Positions 35,089-40,052 of a stretch of DNA of 40,052 bases are shown here, in pieces. Made by a program: the position numbers and the translations under genes. A model generated the notes under the pieces. The model searched no databases and was not told the origin of the DNA. It was given only the letters and a program-made list of their open reading frames with translations. Every line of letters starts with the position of its first letter. The first letter of the stretch is position 1. The stretch is from an uncultured Rhodospirillales bacterium (lineage in GTDB: Bacteria > Pseudomonadota > Alphaproteobacteria > Acetobacterales > Acetobacteraceae). The DNA lies in contig CAIMWH010000199.1 in assembly GCA_903845065.1 (NCBI GenBank), positions 1 through 40,052 on the forward strand, read 5' to 3'.

Positions 35089-35244
35089 ATGCCCGCAACC
35101 ACCGCTCCGGTTCGCTCCGCCTGGCGCTTCTTTCCCCATTTCGTCGCCCTCGGCCTCGGCCTCGTGGTGGCGGTGAATGTCGGGATGGCCTACCTCGCGA
35201 TCTCGACCTTCCCGGGCGAAGTCTCCGATCACGGACGGAAGTGA
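35089..35244 (+). CDS. ccoH: Short CcoH/FixH-like protein (membrane segment only)
   Basis: 51 residues from ATG 35089, with CAGGA about 9 nt upstream. It has one membrane helix in the setting WRFFPHFVALGLGLVVAVNVGMAYLAIST, followed by FPGEVSDHGRK and stop. The sequence and the position between ccoG and ccoI match the N-terminal anchor of FixH/CcoH (VAVNxxMxxLAxSTFxGxV). Typical FixH proteins continue for another ~100 residues into a periplasmic β-domain, missing here. There is no leftover coding sequence downstream, because the ccoI start overlaps the stop (GTGA). It is probably a naturally short form. CcoH is needed for cbb3 assembly and stability. Confidence 0.78.
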   Translation: MPATTAPVRSAWRFFPHFVALGLGLVVAVNVGMAYLAISTFPGEVSDHGRK

Positions 35245-37586
35245 GCGCGACGACTTTCTCCGACGGCCTGGCCGCGGCGGACGGTGTCTGTGCCCATTGC
35301 GGGCAGGTGGCACCGCAGGGCGCGCGGTTCTGCTGCCCAGGCTGTGCCGCGGCGTTCGAGACCATCGGGGCCATGGGTCTCGGCCGCTACTACGCCGAGC
35401 GGGTGCTCGATCCGGCAGCCCGCGCACCACGGCCGGAAGGGGCCGAGCGTTGGGACCTTGGGCGCTACATCATCGATAGCGGTGCGGAGCGGCATGAACT
35501 GAGCCTCGCCGTCGATGGGTTGCAGTGCGGTGCCTGCGTGTGGCTGATCGAAAGCGCGCTGGGGCGCGAGCCGGCGCTGCAATCGGCGCGGGTGAATATG
35601 ACGACGCGCCGGCTGAAGCTGGTGTGGGATGGCGCCGCCGCCGAGTCCGAGCGCTTCGTCGCCATCGTGGAGCGGCTGGGCTACCGCTTGATCCCCTACA
35701 ACGCGGCCAGCCTCGGCGCGGCATCGGATCGCACCGGGCGCCAGTTGATCCGCGCGCTGGCGGTGGCCGGGTTTGCTGCCAGCAACGTCATGCTGTCCTC
35801 GGTGGCGGTGTGGGCGGGGCTGGTGCAGGGCATGGGGCCGGCGACGCGGGAACTGATGCACTGGGTGTCCGCCCTGGTGGCGATGCCGGCGATTGCCTAT
35901 GCGGGAATGCCGTTTTTCGCCTCCGCCTACGCCGTGCTGCGGCACGGACGCACCAACATGGATGTGCCGATCAGCATCGGTGTGGTGCTGGTCACCGCGA
36001 TGAGCCTGGTCGAGACCATCGAGGGCAACGAGCACACCTATTTCGACAGCGCGGTATCGCTGATTTTCTTCCTGCTGATCGGGCGGGTGCTGGATCACCT
36101 GGCGCGCGGGCGGGCGCGGGCGGCGGCGGAACAGCTTATCACCCTGCGCGCGAGCGATGTGGCCGTGTTGCAGGCGGACGGCACCTCGGTGCGTCGGCCG
36201 CCCGAGACTATCGCGCCCGGCGCCATGGTGCTGGTCGCTGCCGGCGAGCGCATCGGGGTGGATGGGGTGGTGGAGCGTGGCACCGCGCCGGTGGATACCA
36301 GCTTGGTCAGCGGCGAGAGCCTGCCGGTGACGGCCGGGCCGGGCACGCGGGTATTTGCAGGCACACTCAATCTCGGGGCCGCGTTGACGGTGCGCAGCAT
36401 CGCGACCGGCGAGGCGACGCTGCTGGCCGAGTGCGTGCGCCTGATCGAGGCAGCCGAGGCGCGGCGCGGGCGCTTTGTCGTGCTGGCCGACCGGGTGGCG
36501 CGGCGGTACGCGCCGACGGTGCATGTCGCGGCGCTGGCGACGTTTCTCGGCTGGTGGCTGATCGGCGGCGTGCCGGTGGGGCAGGCGCTGCTGACGGCCT
36601 GCGCGGTGCTGATCATCACCTGCCCCTGTGCATTGGCGCTGGCGGTGCCGGCGGTGCAGGTGATCGCCACCGCGCGGCTGTTCCGCGCCGGCGTGCTGCT
36701 GAAATCCGCCACCGCGCTGGAGCGGCTGGCGGAGGCCGATACGGCGGTGTTCGACAAGACCGGCACGCTGACCCTGCCCAACCTCGTCCTGGCGCCTGGG
36801 TACGATCCGGCTGCATTGGCCGAGGCTGCGCCGCTGGCCGCCGCGAGCCGGCATCCGCTGGCGCGCTCCCTGGTGGCGGCCGCCGGGCCGGTGGTGGCGC
36901 TCGATGATGTGGTGGAACACGCCGGGCAGGGGCTCGCGGCCGGCGAGGCACGGCTTGGCAGCCGGGCCTTTGCCGGCGATGCCGCGGCGGCCGATGCCGG
37001 GCCGGAGATGTGGTTCAGTCGGCCGGGGCAGCCGCCGGCGGTGTTCCGCTTCCAGGAAACCCTGCGCCCTGACGCCGAGGCGTGCGTCAGGTGGCTACGT
37101 TCGATGGGCCTGGACCTGCATCTCGCCTCGGGTGACCGCGCCGGGCCGGTCGCCACCGTTGCGGCAGCGCTCGGGATCACCGATGCCCGCGCCGGGCAGT
37201 CCCCGCTCGACAAGATCGCGCTGGTCGAGGGGCTGCGGGCGGCCGGGCGGCACGTGCTGATGGTGGGGGATGGGCTGAATGACGGCCCCTCGCTCGCCGC
37301 CGCCCATGTCTCGGCCTCGCCCGCGAGCGCCGCCGATGTCAGCCAGACCACCGCCGACGTGGTGTTCCAGGGCGACAGCATCGCCCCGGTGGCCGAGGTG
37401 ATCGCGGTGGCGCGGCAGGCGCGCGCGGTGATGCGGCAGAATATCGGCTTTTCCATCGCCTATAACGCCGTCATGCTGCCCCTCGCGGTGGCCGGCTATG
37501 TGACCCCCTGGCTGGCCGCGGCGGCGATGTCGAGTTCGTCGCTGATTGTCATGCTTAACAGCTTTCGCTTGAACCGGAGACGCTGA
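35241..37586 (+). CDS. ccoI: Copper-transporting P1B-type ATPase of cbb3 assembly (CcoI/FixI)
   Basis: 781 residues from GTG 35241 (GTGA overlap). It exports copper for oxidase biogenesis. N-terminal Cys cluster: CAHC (17-20) and CCPGC (31-35), as in FixI proteins. A heavy-metal-associated domain with GLQCGACVW (Cys-96/Cys-99) follows. Membrane helices surround the CPC ion site at 461-463. Phosphorylation motif DKTGT has Asp-505; the nucleotide domain has SRHPLA, and the hinge is GDGLNDGPSL. The C-terminal helices include YNAVMLPLAVAGY. All P1B hallmarks are intact. Confidence 0.97.
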   Translation: MSATTFSDGLAAADGVCAHCGQVAPQGARFCCPGCAAAFETIGAMGLGRYYAERVLDPAARAPRPEGAERWDLGRYIIDSGAERHELSLAVDGLQCGACVWLIESALGREPALQSARVNMTTRRLKLVWDGAAAESERFVAIVERLGYRLIPYNAASLGAASDRTGRQLIRALAVAGFAASNVMLSSVAVWAGLVQGMGPATRELMHWVSALVAMPAIAYAGMPFFASAYAVLRHGRTNMDVPISIGVVLVTAMSLVETIEGNEHTYFDSAVSLIFFLLIGRVLDHLARGRARAAAEQLITLRASDVAVLQADGTSVRRPPETIAPGAMVLVAAGERIGVDGVVERGTAPVDTSLVSGESLPVTAGPGTRVFAGTLNLGAALTVRSIATGEATLLAECVRLIEAAEARRGRFVVLADRVARRYAPTVHVAALATFLGWWLIGGVPVGQALLTACAVLIITCPCALALAVPAVQVIATARLFRAGVLLKSATALERLAEADTAVFDKTGTLTLPNLVLAPGYDPAALAEAAPLAAASRHPLARSLVAAAGPVVALDDVVEHAGQGLAAGEARLGSRAFAGDAAAADAGPEMWFSRPGQPPAVFRFQETLRPDAEACVRWLRSMGLDLHLASGDRAGPVATVAAALGITDARAGQSPLDKIALVEGLRAAGRHVLMVGDGLNDGPSLAAAHVSASPASAADVSQTTADVVFQGDSIAPVAEVIAVARQARAVMRQNIGFSIAYNAVMLPLAVAGYVTPWLAAAAMSSSSLIVMLNSFRLNRRR

Positions 37587-37732
37587 TGACTGCGATTCTT
37601 GGCCTGATGGCGCTTAGCCTGGTGCTCGGCGGCGCCGGGCTCGCGGTGTTCCTGTGGTCCCTGCGGACCGGCCAGTACGAGGATCTCCAGGGCGCCGCCA
37701 ACCGCATCCTGCATGACGAGGCGCCGCGTTGA
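37586..37732 (+). CDS. ccoS: cbb3 oxidase maturation protein CcoS
   Basis: 48 residues from ATG 37586, overlapping the ccoI stop by 1 nt (TGATG). One membrane helix (about 5-25: LGLMALSLVLGGAGLAVFLWSL), then RTGQYEDLQGAANRILHD. The SxxxGQYEDLxGxAxRIL pattern is characteristic of CcoS. It is required for insertion of heme b and CuB into CcoN. It closes the operon; no strong intrinsic terminator follows before the creatininase gene. Confidence 0.95.
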   Translation: MTAILGLMALSLVLGGAGLAVFLWSLRTGQYEDLQGAANRILHDEAPR

Positions 37733-37752
37733 CCTGACGGGCGCGCGGCCTA

Positions 37753-37784
37753 GCATGGGCGCCTCACCAAGGAGGCTCCCATGC
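37753..37784 (+). promoter_or_regulatory. Hairpin enclosing the ribosome-binding site and start codon of the creatininase gene
   Basis: Arms 37753-37765 and 37772-37784 are 13 nt each and pair with one mismatch around a 6-nt loop (ACCAAG). The AAGGAGG Shine-Dalgarno (37769-37775) is partly in the loop and partly in the stem, and the ATG (37781-37783) is in the right arm. It starts 21 nt after the ccoS stop, so it could also act as an mRNA-end hairpin or an attenuator of read-through translation. No T-run follows. Confidence 0.65.
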
Positions 37785-38521
37785 AGCTTGCCCTCTCAAC
37801 CTGGCAGGAAGTCGAAGACTATCTGCGCACCTCTGACGGGATGATCATCCCCATCGGCTCCGTCGAGCAGCACGGGCCGAACGGACTGATCGGCACCGAC
37901 CACCTCGATGCCGAATTCGTCGCCCAGGGTGTCGGCGACGCGATCGGCGCGGCGGTGGCGCCGACGTTGGCCTATGGCATGTCCCAGCATCACCTCGCCT
38001 TCAAGGGCTCCGCCACGCTGCGGCCGAGCACGCTGATGTTGGTGGTGCGCGATGTGGTGGAGAGCTTCGCCCTGCACGGGTTCCGCAAGTTCTTCTTCAT
38101 CAACGGCCACGGCGGCAACGTCGCCACCGTGACGGCGGCGTTCGATGAACTCTACGCCGCCCGCTCCCTGAAGGACCGCGACGAACCCGTGCGCTGCCGG
38201 ATGACGTTCTGGTCCGCCGGCATGCGCTGCCGCATCCTCGGGGACGAGCTTTATCCCGGCGTCAACGGCGCCCACGCCACGGCGGCCGAGGTGTCGCTCG
38301 CGCAGTACTACCAGCAGGCCCACATCAAGCACGCCCAGATGACGCCGAAAGTGGCGCCGCCGAGCAGCCAGTTCTTTGAGGCCGCCGATTATCGCGCCCG
38401 CTACGCCGATGGCCGCATCGCCAGCGACCCGTCGCTCTCCTCGCCCGAGCACGGCAAGCTGCTCTACGAGGCGGCAGTGGCCGATATGGCGGAAGCCTAC
38501 CAGGCGTTCCTCGCCTACTAG
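37781..38521 (+). CDS. Creatininase/creatinine amidohydrolase family protein
   Basis: 246 residues from ATG 37781, with a strong AAGGAGG 5 nt upstream. It shows the family's metal-ligand motifs: GSVEQHGP (Glu-29, His-31), GTDHLDA (Asp-40, His-41), NGHGGN (His-110) and AHATAAEVS with a late Glu. Family members include creatininase, mycofactocin and riboflavin-pathway amidases, and many uncharacterised proteins; the substrate here is not evident. No signal peptide. It lies 48 nt after ccoS but is probably functionally separate. It converges on the marC-like gene with a 4-nt overlap of the two TAG stops. Confidence 0.9.
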   Translation: MQLALSTWQEVEDYLRTSDGMIIPIGSVEQHGPNGLIGTDHLDAEFVAQGVGDAIGAAVAPTLAYGMSQHHLAFKGSATLRPSTLMLVVRDVVESFALHGFRKFFFINGHGGNVATVTAAFDELYAARSLKDRDEPVRCRMTFWSAGMRCRILGDELYPGVNGAHATAAEVSLAQYYQQAHIKHAQMTPKVAPPSSQFFEAADYRARYADGRIASDPSLSSPEHGKLLYEAAVADMAEAYQAFLAY

Positions 38522-39149
38522 ACTAGGCGCAGACTCTCCCGGATGCCGTCCAGCACCAGCTGGGCGGCAAGGGCCGCCAGCAGCACGCCGAGCACGCGGC
38601 CGATCACATTGGCCCCGGTGGCGCCCAGCACCCGGGCGATGTGCTTCGCCATCAGCAGCGCCGTGAGCGTGATGCCGATCGCCACCGCCAGCGCCACCTC
38701 GATCAGCACCAGCGACCACGGCTTGCCGCCGGCCTGCGAGTGCAGCAGCACCATCGTGGTCATCGAGCCGGGCCCGGCGATGAAGGGAATGGCGAGCGGG
38801 AAAACCGTGATGTCATGTTCGCGCACCGCCGCATCGCGCTCATCGGGCGAGGGGCGCAGCACGCCCTTGGCCGTCACCATGTCCGCTGCCGTGAGGAACA
38901 GCAGGATACCGCCGGCGGTCTTCATCGCGGGCAGGCCGATGCCCAGCGCCCGCAGCAGTTCCTCGCCGGCCAGCCCGAAGAGCGCCAGCACGATGAACGC
39001 GATGAGGCAGGCACGCCGGGCCTGGCGGGCGCGTTCGGCGCTGCTGTCTGCGGGGTCAGCCCGAGGAACAGCACCGCGGTGCCCGCCGGATCGATGATGA
39101 CCAGCAGAGCGACGAGGCCGTAGGTGAAGGCTTCGTATGTCGGGTTCAT
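38518..39149 (-). pseudogene. MarC-family membrane protein gene with a one-base frameshift
   Basis: From ATG 39149 (ATGA overlap with the permease stop) the frame reads MNPTYEAFTYGLVALLVIIDPAG...FLGLTP, the MarC N-terminus. At about 39051-39056 the coding continues in the next frame as DSSAERARQARRACLIAFIV... to a TAG at 38518, with six-helix MarC features (TAADMVTAKG, FPLAIPFIAGPGSMTT). One extra C in the run of four Cs (minus strand) would restore a 210-residue protein, the usual MarC length. So it is a recent slippage mutation or a sequencing error in a homopolymer. As given, translation would leave the MarC frame and yield a 75-residue product. MarC proteins are inner-membrane proteins of unclear function. 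Confidence 0.85.
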
Positions 39150-39808
39150 GTCTTGCTGATGCGGCGCTCGTAGAGTTGGGCGAACACGGTGGCCGGGAAC
39201 AGCAGCACGAAATACACCACCGCCACAACGGTATAGGTCTCAAGCGGGCGATAGGTATCCGCCGTGATCAACTGGCCCTGATACAGCAAATCCGGCACCG
39301 CGATGGTGGAGACCAGCGAGGTGTTCTTCAACTGGATGATCGACTGGTTCATGAACGGCGGGATCATCCGCTTCACCGCCTGCGGCAGGATCACCTGGCG
39401 CATCACATGCCACCGGCTCAGCCCCAGCGCCCGCGCCGCATCCCACTGGCCCGGCTCGATGGACATGATGCCGCCGCGGAAAATCTCGGCATAAAACGCC
39501 CCGGTGTAGAACGTCAGCACCATCGTCGCCGCCGCCACCGCGGGGATCTGGATGCCGACGATTACCGGCAGCGCATAGTAGAACCACACGATCTGCACCA
39601 GGATCGGCGTGCAGCGGAACGCCTCGATGAAGCCGATCAACGGCCAGTTGATGAGCTTGTATTTCGACATCCGCGCAATGCCGACGAACAGCCCAAGTAT
39701 CAGACCAAGAAAAATAGTGCCGGCGGTGTAGGCCAGCGTCACCTCGACGCCGGTGACAAACAATGTGCGATAGCGCCAGAGAAAACCGAAACTCCACTCG
39801 TAGCCCAT
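39146..39808 (-). CDS. Polar amino-acid ABC transporter permease (HisM/GlnP type)
   Basis: 220 residues from ATG 39808. About five helices, beginning FLWRYRTLFVTGVEVTLAYTAGTIFLGLILGL. The family block FIEAFRCTPILVQIVWFYYALP and the EAA coupling loop GQWDAARALGLSRWHVMRQVILPQAVK identify it as a His/Glu/Gln/Arg-type permease. Its partner permease, binding protein and ATPase are not in the window and probably lie beyond the right edge. Downstream, the marC-like gene overlaps its stop. Confidence 0.93.
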   Translation of the reverse strand: MGYEWSFGFLWRYRTLFVTGVEVTLAYTAGTIFLGLILGLFVGIARMSKYKLINWPLIGFIEAFRCTPILVQIVWFYYALPVIVGIQIPAVAAATMVLTFYTGAFYAEIFRGGIMSIEPGQWDAARALGLSRWHVMRQVILPQAVKRMIPPFMNQSIIQLKNTSLVSTIAVPDLLYQGQLITADTYRPLETYTVVAVVYFVLLFPATVFAQLYERRISKT

Positions 39809-39882
39809 CAGGCGTCTCCCATGCGCAAATCAACGCCCTTTGTGCGGCGCAGCGAATGGGGGGTCAAGCGGGAAGGAAGGCG

Positions 39883-39923
39883 GGGGCTCTGCCCCTCGAC
39901 CCCGCTGGGGGATGATCCCCCAG
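39883..39923. repeat. Paired GC-rich hairpins (REP-like element)
   Basis: Two short perfect inverted repeats lie 9 bp apart: GGGGC-TCT-GCCCC at 39883-39895 and CTGGGGGAT-G-ATCCCCCAG at 39905-39923. The GGGGCTC heptamer recurs at the right edge (40046-40052). This layout is typical of dispersed intergenic palindromic elements. It lies upstream of the amino-acid permease gene. Confidence 0.7.
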
Positions 39924-39946
39924 ACCCCATCCATTTTAAGTAAGAG

Positions 39947-40018
39947 GCTCCGAAACTGGGTGGGGGCGCTACGCGTTGGTTGCAACCATCGCGTAGCGCC
40001 CCCTCTCAGTCTCGGAGC
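39947..40018. repeat. 72-bp near-perfect palindrome
   Basis: Outer arms 39947-39974 and 39991-40018 are 28 bp each and match at 25 positions. The 16-bp centre is itself nearly symmetric around GGTTGCAACC. In all, 32 of 36 position pairs are complementary. The centre is at 39982/39983. As RNA it would form a long hairpin on either strand; as DNA it could be a cruciform or the binding site of a mobile-element enzyme. Confidence 0.85.
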
Positions 40019-40052
40019 ATTCCTTGCCTAAGTGGAAGAGGTCCAGGGGCTC

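Larger units (their letters stand above)
39809..40052. other. Right-edge intergenic region
   Basis: 244 bp without a supported gene. It holds the REP-like hairpins and the 72-bp palindrome listed separately, and must include the promoter of the minus-strand permease (between ~39809 and 39880) unless that gene is read through from further right. The last ~20 bases (AGGTCCAGGGGCTC) look like the first half of another GC-rich hairpin cut by the window edge. Confidence 0.6.

Noticed and set aside
39045-39060. Programmed -1 frameshift in the marC-like gene
   Set aside because: There is no X-XXY-YYZ slippery heptamer and no described frameshifting in MarC; a missing C in a homopolymer explains it more simply.

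Overview
The window is very GC-rich and densely coded. Its gene families point to an alphaproteobacterium, most likely of the Acetobacteraceae/Rhodospirillales type: Hint-domain β-repeat proteins, a complete ccoNOQPGHIS block, a PEP-CTERM surface protein with its associated sugar transferase, and peptide-type ABC transporters. This placement is inferred from gene families only. No rRNA, tRNA, CRISPR array, transposase or phage gene was found, and no gene-free stretch exceeds 300 bp.

Left part (1-10085), minus strand: a long train of genes read right to left. It runs: GST; orphan family-5 solute-binding protein; YfcG-like GST; carboxylesterase; HNH nuclease; M28-like protein; FkbM-like methyltransferase; Hint-domain protein; and a glycine-rich surface-type protein running off the left edge. 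10195-12389 holds a DsbB-like protein converging on an amine oxidase and a GNAT acetyltransferase.

Middle (12456-22805): a tightly coupled plus-strand operon encodes an SMP-30 lactonase, a YciI-like protein, a PhyH dioxygenase and an atypical ureohydrolase. Next comes a PEP-CTERM protein gene preceded by a textbook sigma-54 promoter. Then follow a cupin, an unrecognised 460-residue protein with an HExxxH motif, and an operon of two glycosyltransferases flanking an FGGY kinase. The second transferase belongs to the PEP-CTERM-associated Stp1 type. A MarR regulator closes the region.

22903-29945, minus strand: a complete peptide/opine-type ABC importer (SBP, two permeases, two ATPases), preceded by a TauE/SafE-like membrane protein gene.

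30133-37732, plus strand: the cbb3 oxidase operon (small membrane protein, ccoN, ccoO, ccoQ, ccoP, ccoG, a very short ccoH-like gene, ccoI, ccoS). It lies downstream of a perfect FNR/FixK-type box embedded in a longer palindrome. Together these encode a high-affinity terminal oxidase with its copper supply and assembly factors, probably induced by low oxygen.

Right end: a creatininase-family amidohydrolase whose ribosome-binding site and start codon lie inside a hairpin; a MarC-family gene broken by a one-base frameshift; a polar amino-acid ABC permease; and an intergenic region with GC-rich hairpins and a 72-bp near-perfect palindrome.
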